A stretch of 47,555 bases of DNA from Solimonas flava DSM 18980 (GTDB taxonomy: Bacteria; Pseudomonadota; Gammaproteobacteria; Nevskiales; Nevskiaceae): assembly GCF_000426685.1 (NCBI RefSeq), contig NZ_AUFV01000020.1:1-47555 (forward strand), in the 5' to 3' direction. Positions within the stretch are counted from its first letter, which is position 1; each line of letters opens with the position of its first letter. Shown here one piece after another: positions 17,778 to 25,613 of the stretch. A model generated the notes under the pieces. It was not told where the DNA came from and made no database searches. It saw only the letters and a program-made list of their open reading frames with translations. The translations under genes were made by a program, and so were the position numbers.

Positions 17778-18539
17778 TCAGCCCATTTTAGCGACGAGCG
17801 CCAGCGGCAGATGCCGCATCGCGAAGCCTAACGGCATCCACGGCCAGCGGGGGACGCAGGCGCTCTGCGGCTCGCGGTCAATGGCGTCGGCGAGCAGCCG
17901 GCAGCCGGTCTCGGTGTCGATCATGAACGGCGTCTTTTTCACCTTCTCGTTGATCTCCGAGCGGATGTAGCCCGGGTAGATCGTGCTGACCCGGATCGGC
18001 TTGCCGATCAGGTCGGCGCGGATGCCCTCGGCGAGGGCGGCGACGCCGGCCTTGGTCGCGGCGTAGGTCGTCAGATTGCGCGGCATGCCGCGCATGGCGC
18101 TCATCGATGAGATCACGACCAGATGGCCGGCGTTCTGTGCGCGGAAGATCTCGAGCGCCGCCTCGCACTGCGCGAGCGCGGCGACGAAGTTGGTTTCGGC
18201 GGTCTTGCGGTTGGCGTGGAAGTAGCCGGTGCCGAGCGGCTGGCCCTTGCCGAGGCCGGCGTTGACGATGATGCGGTCGAGCCGGCCGAACTCGTCGCGA
18301 AAGCTGCGGAACACTTCGAACACCTGGCCGTAGTCGAGCACGTCGAGCGCGCGCACGGCGATGCGCAGCTTCGGGTGGCGCGCGGTCAGCTCCGCCTTCA
18401 GCTCGTCGAGCCGTTCGGTGCGGCGCGCGCACAGCGCGAGGTCGTGTCCGCGCGCCGCGAATTCGCGAGCCATGCCGCGGCCGAGGCCGGAGCTGGCGCC
18501 GGTGATGAGGATGGTCTGCCGCGTCGGATGTCTGCTCAT
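17778..18539 (-). CDS. Short-chain dehydrogenase/reductase
   Basis: Classical SDR of 253 residues. The cofactor motif TGASSGLG is at about 14-21, ALCARR at the end of strand 2 suggests NADP, the structural NAG is in IIVNAGLGKG, and the catalytic Ser-Tyr-Lys is in VISSMSAMRG and YAATKAGV. IRVSTIYPGYIRSEI is the post-catalytic segment. The C terminus is hydrophobic (PLGFAMRHLPLALVAKMG) and may touch the membrane. The start has a short GGA at good distance. It is encoded between the histidine phosphatase and the saccharopine-dehydrogenase-like gene. A lipid-derived carbonyl or alcohol is a fair guess at the substrate from context only. Confidence 0.88.
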   Translation of the reverse strand: MSRHPTRQTILITGASSGLGRGMAREFAARGHDLALCARRTERLDELKAELTARHPKLRIAVRALDVLDYGQVFEVFRSFRDEFGRLDRIIVNAGLGKGQPLGTGYFHANRKTAETNFVAALAQCEAALEIFRAQNAGHLVVISSMSAMRGMPRNLTTYAATKAGVAALAEGIRADLIGKPIRVSTIYPGYIRSEINEKVKKTPFMIDTETGCRLLADAIDREPQSACVPRWPWMPLGFAMRHLPLALVAKMG

Positions 18540-18637
18540 GTGGATTTTCCGGAAGATCGTTGACGCGAGCCGCCGGCGACGGCGGCTGGGGTCAACGGAC
18601 GACGGGGGCTCGGGGCGGTGGGGTCATCGGCCGGGAG

Positions 18638-19327
18638 TCAGCGGTACGAAATCAGGCGGCTGTCGTGCTCGAAGTGGGCGTGCTCGTTGAAGCTGGACAG
18701 ATACAGGCCGCGCTCGCCGTAGATCAGCTTGGTGACGGCGGCGTTGGCGAGTGTCCAGTTCAGCTGCGCGGCGTGCAGGTCGGTCAGCGCCAGCCGCTCG
18801 CGCACGACCGCCGTGATCGGGCCGCCCGAGGTGAAGACCAGCGCCGTCTTCGAACGGCCCAGCGTCTCGCGCAGGCGCTGCACGCCGGTCTCGACGCGAT
18901 CGCAGAAGCCGCGCCAGGTCTCCGCATAGTCGGCGTCATGCTCGCCGCAGATCCAGCGCTTCATGCTCTCGGCGAAGATGTCCTGGAACGCGCGGCGCGG
19001 GTTCGGCGTCGCGGCCAGCTCGGCCATCATCAGGGCCTTGTCGCGAAAGCGCGGACGATAGGCCTCGATCATCATTTCGTGGTCGTACTCGTTCCACGCC
19101 GGGTCTTCCTGCCACTGCGCCGTGAGCTGCATCGCCGCCAGGCAGCCTTGCGCGGTCTGGCGGTGACGGCGCAGTTCGCCGCAGACGACGAGGTCCGGTG
19201 TCACGCCGCGCACCGCGAGCGCGCGGCCGAGCACGCCGGCCTGTTCGGTGCCGAGCGTCGAGAGCTGGTCGTAATCGCCGGCGCCGAACGAGGCCTGGCC
19301 GTGGCGGATGAGATAGATCGTGCCCAT
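18638..19327 (-). CDS. Histidine phosphatase superfamily protein with altered second motif
   Basis: Phosphoglycerate-mutase-like protein of 229 residues. The nucleophile motif is YLIRHGQAS at residues 5-13 (H9), and CGELRRHRQTA supplies the next phosphate-binding Arg. The second catalytic His, normally in a SHG motif, should fall in ALVFTSGGPITAVV (residues 162-175); Thr-Ser stands there instead of Ser-His. The protein may therefore be weak or use another acid. It begins 7 bases after the kinase gene, so the two are co-transcribed. Dephosphorylation of a phosphorylated intermediate made by the adjacent APH-type kinase is an attractive but unproven role. Confidence 0.85.
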   Translation of the reverse strand: MGTIYLIRHGQASFGAGDYDQLSTLGTEQAGVLGRALAVRGVTPDLVVCGELRRHRQTAQGCLAAMQLTAQWQEDPAWNEYDHEMMIEAYRPRFRDKALMMAELAATPNPRRAFQDIFAESMKRWICGEHDADYAETWRGFCDRVETGVQRLRETLGRSKTALVFTSGGPITAVVRERLALTDLHAAQLNWTLANAAVTKLIYGERGLYLSSFNEHAHFEHDSRLISYR

Positions 19328-19334
19328 GCGGAGC

Positions 19335-20417
19335 TCAGCGGCGTGACTGGCGCATCAGCCGCCGGCTGCGCCAGATCAGGTAGTTGGCGAGCAGCCAGAA
19401 CTGCTTGAAGGCCGGATTGCGCGTCTGCTTGTGGTGATAGCGGTAGTAGATCTGCTGGATGATCACCGCCAGCCGGAACAGACCGTAGACCTCGTAGAAC
19501 GTCCAGTTCTGCGGCTTGAGACCGGTCCTGGCGCAGTAGTAGTCGACGATCTCGCGGCGCGTCATCATGCCCGGCAGGTGCGAGGGCTGACGGCGCATGC
19601 TCTTGATGAAGCGGTCGTCGTCGGCCTGCGACCAGTACGCGAGCGTGGTGCCGAGTTCCATCAGCGGATCGCCCAGCGTCGCCATCTCCCAGTCGAGCAC
19701 GCCGATCACGCGCGTCGGGTCGTTCGGGTCGAAGACCAGATTGTCGAGACGCCAGTCGTTGTGGATCACACAGGTGGCGACGTCGTCCGGCGTGTTGGCT
19801 TTGAGCCAGCGCATGACGTCGGCGCCGCGCATCACGTTCCAGGTACGCGCCTTCTCCCAGCGGTCGCACCAGCCGTCGATCTGACGCCGGCAGTAGCCGC
19901 TGCCCTTGCCGAGTTTGTCGAGGCCGGCGGCTTTCCAGTCGACGCGGTGCAGCTCGATCAGCTTGTCGAACACGTTCTCGCACAGGCGGCGCGTCTGCTC
20001 GGGCGTCAGCGTCACGCCCGCCGGCAGGTTCTTGCGCGGAATCATGCCGACGATGCGATCCATCACGTAGAACTCGCAGCCGATCACCGTTTCGTCGCGG
20101 CACAGGCCGACCATATTGGCGACCGCCGGATAGACCGGCTTGAGCGCCTTCTGCACCGCGTACTCGCGATTCATGTCGTGCGCCGACTTGGCTTTGGTGC
20201 CCGACGGCGGACGGCGCAGGATCAGGTCGCGGTTCTCGTACTCGAGGCGGTAGGTCCAGTTCGATGCGCCGCCGGCGTACTGCGTGACCTTGGGCGTGCC
20301 GTGCAGCTCGACGCCCTGCGCCTGCAGCCAGGCGGTGACGGCGGCGGCGTCGAGTTCCTCGCCTTGGCGGACTTGGCCGCCACGGTCGATGCGGGCGGAT
20401 TCGGAAGCAGCAGTCAT
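19335..20417 (-). CDS. APH-family phosphotransferase, LvaA/ACAD10-11 kinase-like
   Basis: Kinase of the aminoglycoside phosphotransferase/choline kinase fold, 360 residues from ATG 20417. NWTYRLEYENRDLILRRPP gives the ATP-binding strand and its Lys/Arg. The catalytic loop is VIHNDWRLDNLVFD (residues 218-230) and the metal Asp is in VLDWEMATLGDP (241-252). Homologues next to acyl-CoA dehydrogenases phosphorylate the 4-hydroxyl of 4-hydroxyacyl-CoA: LvaA of the Pseudomonas levulinate pathway and the kinase domain of ACAD10/ACAD11. Here the gene sits between an SDR and a histidine phosphatase in the same direction. An upstream ATG at 20465 would add 16 residues without family similarity and was not used. 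No antibiotic resistance role is suggested. Confidence 0.88.
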   Translation of the reverse strand: MTAASESARIDRGGQVRQGEELDAAAVTAWLQAQGVELHGTPKVTQYAGGASNWTYRLEYENRDLILRRPPSGTKAKSAHDMNREYAVQKALKPVYPAVANMVGLCRDETVIGCEFYVMDRIVGMIPRKNLPAGVTLTPEQTRRLCENVFDKLIELHRVDWKAAGLDKLGKGSGYCRRQIDGWCDRWEKARTWNVMRGADVMRWLKANTPDDVATCVIHNDWRLDNLVFDPNDPTRVIGVLDWEMATLGDPLMELGTTLAYWSQADDDRFIKSMRRQPSHLPGMMTRREIVDYYCARTGLKPQNWTFYEVYGLFRLAVIIQQIYYRYHHKQTRNPAFKQFWLLANYLIWRSRRLMRQSRR

Positions 20418-20708
20418 GGTCTGTCGATGAACACGTCGATCAAGGGGTTGACGGTATCCGGACATTCACATCCGGCCAAGCGCGCGGCGCGCGTCGGGCC
20501 GGCCAGCGCCGTTGCGCGGGCGCGGGCCAGCGGAGATACGCGGTTCTCGCGATTCTCGCGGACGGCGACGACGCGGCGGTTCGGCGCGTGGTGTCGCGCC
20601 TGCGCCGCCCGTCTCGTGCCGTCCGTCGGCCGTCCCGCACAGGACAGCAGCGAGCCCGGCGCCGCACCCTGCCGGCACCCGCGCGCTTGCCCCGTCCGGG
20701 GGCCTGTT
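20418..20708. other. GC-rich intergenic region inside the acyl-CoA cluster
   Basis: About 290 bases between the SDR stop and the kinase start. I see no gene with a ribosome site and no convincing promoter or terminator. It breaks the otherwise tight minus-strand cluster, so the kinase and phosphatase may have their own promoter here. Confidence 0.4.
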
Positions 20709-21542
20709 TCAGCGGGCAGCGTCGCCACGCGCCGCGGCCTTGCCCATCATTTTCTTCGTCGCGCGCTGCATCAGGCTGGCGTAGACCGTGTACGGCAGCA
20801 GGCGCTTGAGCCGCCAGATGCGCGCCTCGCGCTTGTGCGTGAGGATGTGGAAATCGCCGCGCGCGACACCGGCGTAGACGAGCTCGGCGATATCGTCGGC
20901 GCTGTGCCGCGCCTGCGTCACCAGCTTGCTCATCATGCGGTTCGAGTCGCCGTCGGCGGCACGCGCCGACTCGGCCAGGTTGGTGCGGAAGAACGCCGGG
21001 CAGACCACCGAGACCTGGATGCGATCGCGCGCGAGCTCGACTTTCAGCGTCTCCGACAGCGCAACGACTGCCGCTTTGGTGGCGTTGTACGCCGACATCA
21101 GCGGCGGATGGATCAGGCCGGCCATCGACGCGGTGTTGACGATGTGGCCGCCGCCCTGCGCGGCGAGCAGCGGCGCGAAGACCTTGCAGCCGCGCACGAC
21201 GCCGAGCAGGTTGATGTCGATGATCCACTGCCAGTCGGCGATCGGCAGCTCGCCGATCGCGCCGCTGGCAGCGACGCCGGCGTTGTTGAAGACCAGATCG
21301 ACGCCGCCCCAGTTCTGTTGCAGCCACTGCGCGGCGGCGGCCAGGTCCGCTTCCTCGCGCACGTCGCAGCGCAGGTAGTGCGCGCGCCCGCCGCGTGCCT
21401 GCAGCGCCTGCACGGTTTCGGCGCCGCGGGCGTCGTTCAGGTCGGCGATGCAGACCGAGGCGCCGGCGCGCGCGTAGCGTTCGGCCAGCGCGCGGCCGAG
21501 CCCGGACGCGCCGCCGGTGATGAAGACGCGCGACGCGCTCAT
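20709..21542 (-). CDS. Short-chain dehydrogenase/reductase, LvaD-like by context
   Basis: SDR of 277 residues. TGGASGLGRALAERYARAG is the dinucleotide motif (9-27). CIADLND indicates NAD preference through the Asp after strand 2. NNAGV is the structural motif, and the catalytic residues are in NTASMAG and YNATKAAVVAL. After the fold there is a basic C-terminal tail of about 45 residues (KREARIWRLKRLLPY, then RATKKMMGKAAARG) that may be amphipathic. The ATG overlaps the acyl-CoA dehydrogenase stop by four bases, so the two proteins are translated together. In the Lva pathway the SDR interconverts 4-oxo- and 4-hydroxyacyl-CoA; the same step is plausible here. Confidence 0.9.
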   Translation of the reverse strand: MSASRVFITGGASGLGRALAERYARAGASVCIADLNDARGAETVQALQARGGRAHYLRCDVREEADLAAAAQWLQQNWGGVDLVFNNAGVAASGAIGELPIADWQWIIDINLLGVVRGCKVFAPLLAAQGGGHIVNTASMAGLIHPPLMSAYNATKAAVVALSETLKVELARDRIQVSVVCPAFFRTNLAESARAADGDSNRMMSKLVTQARHSADDIAELVYAGVARGDFHILTHKREARIWRLKRLLPYTVYASLMQRATKKMMGKAAARGDAAR

Positions 21543-22789
21543 GCGCGGATGCCGCGCTCGGCCATCAGCTTGGCGTATTTGCCGAGTTCGACGCGGGCGA
21601 TCATGCCGCGGTGCACGGCGTCCGGACCGTCGGCCAGGCGCATCACGCGGGCATTGGCGAACATCGCCGCGAGCGGGAAGTCGTTCGACAGGCCGGCGCC
21701 GCCGTGCATCTGGATCGCTTCGTCGACGACCTGCTGCAGGACGTTGGGCGCCACCACCTTGATCGCGGAAATCTCGGTCAGCGCGGCGAGCGCGCCGACC
21801 TTGTCGATCTTCCAGGCCGCGTACAGCGTCAGCAGACGTGCCTGGTCGATCGCGATGCGCAGCTCGGCGATGCGCTCGCGATTGGCGCCGAGGTTGATGA
21901 GCGGCTTGCCGAAGGCGACGCGCGTCAGACCGCGCTCGATCATCAGCTCCAGCGCGCGCTCGGCGGCGCCGATACAGCGCATGCAGTGGTGGATACGGCC
22001 CGGCCCGAGGCGGCCCTGCGCGATCTCGAAGCCCTTGCCGATGCCCTTGATGAGATTTTCCTTCGGCACGCGCACGTTCTCGAAGTGCACTTCGCCGTGG
22101 CCGTAGGGCTCATCGTACTCGCCGAACACGGTCAGCATGCGCTGGATCTTGACGCCGGGGGCGTCGAGCGGCACCAGCACCATGCTGTGCTGCTGGTGGC
22201 GGTTCGCCTTCGGATCGGACAGGCCCATGAAGATGGCGACCTTGCAGTCCGGATGGCCGATGCCGGTCGACCACCACTTCTTGCCGTTGATGACGACCTC
22301 GTCGCCGTCGAGCACGGCGGTCGCCTGCATGTTGGTGGCGTCGCTCGACGCCACGTCCGGCTCGGTCATGCAGAACGCCGAGCGGATCTCGGCGGCCAGC
22401 AGCGGCTTCAGCCAGCGTTCCTTCTGCTCCGGGCTGCCGTACTTCCACAGCACTTCCATGTTGCCGGTGTCCGGCGCGTTGCAGTTGAACACCTCGGGCG
22501 CGATGAAGCTGCGGCCCATTTCCTCGGCCAGCGGCGCGTACTCGACGTGCGACAGGCCGGCGCCGAGTTCGGCGTCGGGCAGAAACAGATTCCAGAGGCC
22601 GGCGGCGCGCGCCTGGGCCTTCAGCGCGGCGACCTGCGGCGACACCGTCCATTTCTGCCAGTCGCCGCTGCTGCGCGCGGTTTGCTGTTCGTGCAGCAGG
22701 GCCGTCTCGACGGGCGCGACCTGCTCGCGCATGAACTGGCGGACGCGTTCGATGAGGTCCTGTGCGCGGGGACTGTGCGCGAATTCCAT
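21539..22789 (-). CDS. Acyl-CoA dehydrogenase, ACAD10/11- and LvaC-like
   Basis: FAD-dependent acyl-CoA dehydrogenase of 416 residues from ATG 22789, preceded by GGAGGAG. The flavin/substrate motif is AFCMTEPDVASSDATNM, and KWWSTGIGHPDCKVAIFMG and QHSMVLVPLDAPGV follow. QMHGGAGLSNDFPLA is the FAD-binding C-terminal signature. At the position of the usual catalytic Glu (the YEGT motif of medium-chain enzymes) this protein reads LADGPDAVH, with Asp at 387. The ADGPD form is what I recall for ACAD10/ACAD11 and related bacterial enzymes, which eliminate phosphate from 4-phosphoacyl-CoA rather than doing only a plain dehydrogenation. It is first in the minus-strand unit and divergent from a LysR regulator, which probably controls it. 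Confidence 0.93.
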   Translation of the reverse strand: MEFAHSPRAQDLIERVRQFMREQVAPVETALLHEQQTARSSGDWQKWTVSPQVAALKAQARAAGLWNLFLPDAELGAGLSHVEYAPLAEEMGRSFIAPEVFNCNAPDTGNMEVLWKYGSPEQKERWLKPLLAAEIRSAFCMTEPDVASSDATNMQATAVLDGDEVVINGKKWWSTGIGHPDCKVAIFMGLSDPKANRHQQHSMVLVPLDAPGVKIQRMLTVFGEYDEPYGHGEVHFENVRVPKENLIKGIGKGFEIAQGRLGPGRIHHCMRCIGAAERALELMIERGLTRVAFGKPLINLGANRERIAELRIAIDQARLLTLYAAWKIDKVGALAALTEISAIKVVAPNVLQQVVDEAIQMHGGAGLSNDFPLAAMFANARVMRLADGPDAVHRGMIARVELGKYAKLMAERGIRA

Positions 22790-22875
22790 GGCCGTTTCTC
22801 CTCCGGGAGATGGTTTGATGCGCACACCTTACGACGCGCCGGATCATTCGATCCACTAATATTCCTGAATCATTT

Positions 22876-22896
22876 TTCATTCATATGGCGAATGAA
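22876..22896. promoter_or_regulatory. Inverted repeat in the LysR/acyl-CoA dehydrogenase intergenic region
   Basis: TTCATTC-N7-GAATGAA is a perfect dyad with 7-base arms, overlapping the first base of the lysR start codon. A second short dyad, ATTC-CT-GAAT, lies at 22861-22870. The AT-rich spacer between two divergent genes is the usual place for a LysR-type operator, where the regulator controls its neighbour and represses itself. Confidence 0.55.
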
Positions 22897-23807
22897 TGAG
22901 CCGCATCGACCTCAACCTGTTCCGCGTTTTCGACGCCGTCTACCGGGCCGGCAGCCTGACGCAGGCGGCCGCGCAGCTGCATCTCACGCAGCCGGCGATC
23001 AGCAATGCGCTGGCGCGCCTGCGCGCGCAGTTCGGCGACCCGCTGTTCGTGCGCGACGGGCGCCGCATCGCGCCGACCCCGCGCGCCCGTGCGGCGGCGC
23101 CGGAGATCGCGGCTGCTTTGCAGACGCTGCGGCAGACGCTGTCGGCCCCACAGGTGTTCGAGGCGGCGTCAGCGTCGCGCCGCTTCGTGATCGGCATGCG
23201 CGATCTGCTCGAGTTCGCGCTGCTGCCGCGGCTGACGCAGGAACTGTTGCGCGACGCGCCGAAGCTGCAGTTGCAGAGTGCGCGCATCGAGCGGCGCAAG
23301 ATCGAGCGCGAGCTCGCGGCCGGCGCACTGGATCTGTCGATCGACGTGCCGATGCCGGTCGGCGAGGGCATCGTCCAGGAGGCGCTGTTCGAGGAGCATC
23401 TGTGCGTGGCGATGCGGCGCGATCACCCGCTGGCGAAGCGTACGTTGGGCATCCGGCAGTGGCTCGGTGCGCGGCACGTGGTGGTGTCGTCGCGGCGCAT
23501 CGGCCAGGTACTGGAGGATGGCGTGCTGCAGCGCGAGGGTCTGCGCCGCGATATCGCGCTGCGCTGCCAGCATTACTACGCGGCCTGCCATGTCGTGGCC
23601 AGCAGCGATCTGCTGCTCGTCCTGCCGCGCTACTACGGCGAATGGTTCACGGCGCACCTGCCATTGAAGCTGGTGCCGCTGCCGCTGGCCATGCCGAGCC
23701 TGCAGGTCATGCTCTACTGGCCGCGCAACGCCGAGCACGACCCCGGCCATGCCTGGCTGCGCGAGCGCATTCGCGCGCTCACGGCCCGCGGGGCGCCGCG
23801 TCCCTGA
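22896..23807 (+). CDS. LysR-family transcriptional regulator
   Basis: DNA-binding regulator of 303 residues. The N-terminal winged helix-turn-helix is complete: DLNLFRVFDAVYRAGSLTQA, then AAQLHLTQPAISNALARLR and DPLFVRDGRRIAPTPRA. The effector domain runs from about residue 90, with two Rossmann-like lobes (RFVIGMRDLLEFALLPRLTQ and, later, LLLVLPRYYGEWF). Within the family it resembles the NodD/NahR-type branch, in which the linker is followed by RFVIGMRDL. It is divergent from the acyl-CoA dehydrogenase with 106 bases between, so regulation of the acyl-CoA/kinase/SDR cluster by a hydroxy- or oxo-acid derivative is likely. No good Shine-Dalgarno precedes the ATG. Confidence 0.93.
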   Translation: MSRIDLNLFRVFDAVYRAGSLTQAAAQLHLTQPAISNALARLRAQFGDPLFVRDGRRIAPTPRARAAAPEIAAALQTLRQTLSAPQVFEAASASRRFVIGMRDLLEFALLPRLTQELLRDAPKLQLQSARIERRKIERELAAGALDLSIDVPMPVGEGIVQEALFEEHLCVAMRRDHPLAKRTLGIRQWLGARHVVVSSRRIGQVLEDGVLQREGLRRDIALRCQHYYAACHVVASSDLLLVLPRYYGEWFTAHLPLKLVPLPLAMPSLQVMLYWPRNAEHDPGHAWLRERIRALTARGAPRP

Positions 23808-23825
23808 GAGGGCGGTGCCGCGCGA

Positions 23826-24743
23826 TCAGTCGAAGCTGATGGTGGTCGTGCTGCCGGCGGCGACCGTGGCGTTCACGGTGTCGAGAAAGCCGAGACTGTC
23901 GGAGGTGTTCGGGGCGTCGTTGGCCGCCTTGCAGGTCCACGCCACGGTGTAGCTGCCGGCCGGCAGATTGCGGATCTCGAACAGGTACTCGCTGTTCGAG
24001 GAATCGTAGTCGAGCGGCGACGAGGCGAGGGGCTGGTCGCTGTGCGCATTGCTGCCATCGTCGTAGTAATCGGTGGGCGTGACGCCGGAGCCGCTGTAGA
24101 CGTAGACGGCGACACCGCTGCCGGCCGAACTGCCGCAGCTGCCGCCGGTCACGGAGCTTTCGGGGATCGAGCCGCTGATCGTGCCGCCGTTGCCGCTCTT
24201 GACGGCGCGGATGACGGGCGTGAATTCATACCCGGTGCCGGCGCTGTTCTTCACCAGAGAGAACGGCAGTTCGAGCGTCGTGATGATCCGGGCCGAATCG
24301 CCGCTCGACGTGCCGCTGTCGGACAGCGACAGGCTGATGCTCGCGTAGCTGGCCTGGCTCGACAGCGAGATCGGCAGCTGCGCGCCGCTGCTCAGCTGGA
24401 CGTACGCGTCGGTGGTGTCGAATACCGGCCGGATGCCGACGAAATCGCCCGACAGATTGTTTTCGTTGATCAGTTCGAGCTGGCCTTCGTAGCGGTCGTC
24501 GTCGTTGAAGCTTTCCGAACGGCTGTACGGCGTCACGTCGAACGGGTTGTCGATGCCGGTGCCGTATTCGTCGACGCTGCCGTCGTCGGATTCCAGGTCC
24601 ACGTCGGTGATGTTGAGTACCACTTTGCTGACGCCGCTGGGCGCGGCGACGGCCAGGTCGACGCTGAGCTGGGATTCGCAGCCGGCGAGCAGGATGGTGC
24701 CGAGAAGCACGGAAACGGGCGGAAGCTGACGATGAGCGGGCAT
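23826..24743 (-). CDS. DUF4382-like lipoprotein
   Basis: Predicted lipoprotein of 305 residues. The start at ATG 24743 gives a short signal with lipobox LLGTILLAGC, so acylation is expected at the Cys near residue 21. The segment VSKVVLNITDVDLESDDG resembles the opening of DUF4382 domains, which are beta-sandwich lipoprotein modules. The rest is rich in Ser, Thr, Gly and Asp and predicted beta, with a Ser/Gly-rich middle (SVTGGSCGSSAGSGVAVYVY) and a C-terminal beta-sandwich resembling a carboxypeptidase regulatory fold (FEIRNLPAGSYTVAWTC). No ribosome site is visible. It is divergent from the ompR-like gene, which may regulate it. A frame that runs on upstream into the regulator gene is rejected as an antisense shadow. 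Confidence 0.78.
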   Translation of the reverse strand: MPAHRQLPPVSVLLGTILLAGCESQLSVDLAVAAPSGVSKVVLNITDVDLESDDGSVDEYGTGIDNPFDVTPYSRSESFNDDDRYEGQLELINENNLSGDFVGIRPVFDTTDAYVQLSSGAQLPISLSSQASYASISLSLSDSGTSSGDSARIITTLELPFSLVKNSAGTGYEFTPVIRAVKSGNGGTISGSIPESSVTGGSCGSSAGSGVAVYVYSGSGVTPTDYYDDGSNAHSDQPLASSPLDYDSSNSEYLFEIRNLPAGSYTVAWTCKAANDAPNTSDSLGFLDTVNATVAAGSTTTISFD

Positions 24744-24899
24744 GGCGTGCGCGGCATGAAATCGATGACGACACGGTAGACGCTGCGCCCATATCCAGGG
24801 GTTTCGGCCGGTACTGGATTTGTTTCGAAGTGTATCGGCCTGGAACAGCCCGTGGCCGGCGCTGTCAGACTGCGAGGGAGCCTGCCGGAAGTTGCGCGC

Positions 24900-25613
24900 G
24901 TGAACAAAGCCAAAGTGTTGCTGGTCGACGACGACGTCCGCCTGCGCCAGATGATGGCGGAGTATCTGCTGCGCCACGGGATCGAGTCCGAGGGCGTCTC
25001 GACCGCCGCGGCTGCCGTGCGGGCGCTGGCGCGCACGCGTTTCGATCTGCTCGTGCTCGATCTGATGCTGCCGGACGACGACGGTATCGCGCTGTGCCGG
25101 CGGCTGCGCTCGGCCGCGACGCCGATTCCGATCATCATCCTGTCGGCCAAGGGCGACGATGTCGATCGCATCGTCGGTCTTGAGGTCGGCGCCGACGATT
25201 ACCTGGCGAAGCCCTGCAACCTGCGCGAGCTGGTCGCGCGCATCTTCACGGTGCTGCGCCGCATCGGCCAGTCGCCACGCGCCGACGCCGTGTCCACGCC
25301 CAAGCAGGTCGGCATCGGTGAATTCGAGCTCGACTTGTGGTCGCGCACGCTGACCCGACACGGCGACGCGGTGCACATCACCACGCGCGAGTACCAGCTG
25401 CTCGAGGCCCTGGTCCTGCACGCGCGCCGCGTGCTCAACCGCGACGAGCTGATGACCTTGACCAACGGACGCCCGAGCGACTCGCTGTCGCGCTCGATCG
25501 ACATCCTGATCTCGCGTCTGCGTCAGGTGCTCGAACCGGATCCGTCGTCGCCGCGCTACATCCAGACGGTGTGGGGCCGCGGCTACATGTTCGTGCCCGA
25601 CCAGCCGGCATGA
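24900..25613 (+). CDS. ompR: OmpR-type response regulator
   Basis: Two-component regulator of 237 residues. GTG 24900 was chosen because GGAAG lies 8 bases upstream and the receiver then starts correctly at MNKAKVLLVDDD; an ATG at 24852 would add 16 unlikely residues. The phosphoacceptor is D54 in LVLDLMLPDDDG, the switch Lys is in DYLAKPCN, and AKGDDVDRIVGLEVGADDY is nearly identical to OmpR. The DNA-binding winged helix (residues about 135-235) ends with SRLRQVLEPD and RYIQTVWGRGYMFVPD, again very close to OmpR. It probably controls envelope genes in response to osmotic or envelope state. Its stop overlaps the kinase start by four bases. Confidence 0.93.
   Translation: MNKAKVLLVDDDVRLRQMMAEYLLRHGIESEGVSTAAAAVRALARTRFDLLVLDLMLPDDDGIALCRRLRSAATPIPIIILSAKGDDVDRIVGLEVGADDYLAKPCNLRELVARIFTVLRRIGQSPRADAVSTPKQVGIGEFELDLWSRTLTRHGDAVHITTREYQLLEALVLHARRVLNRDELMTLTNGRPSDSLSRSIDILISRLRQVLEPDPSSPRYIQTVWGRGYMFVPDQPA

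Noticed and set aside
19335-20417. Aminoglycoside resistance kinase
   Set aside because: The fold is shared, but neighbours and the subfamily pattern point to acyl-CoA-linked kinases.
19431-22106. Long plus-strand frame opposite the kinase, SDR and acyl-CoA dehydrogenase genes
   Set aside because: It has no recognisable domain and covers four coupled minus-strand genes.
24744-25421. Upstream extension of the DUF4382-like lipoprotein into the ompR region
   Set aside because: The lipobox and signal sequence start at 24743, and the extension is antisense to a clear response regulator.
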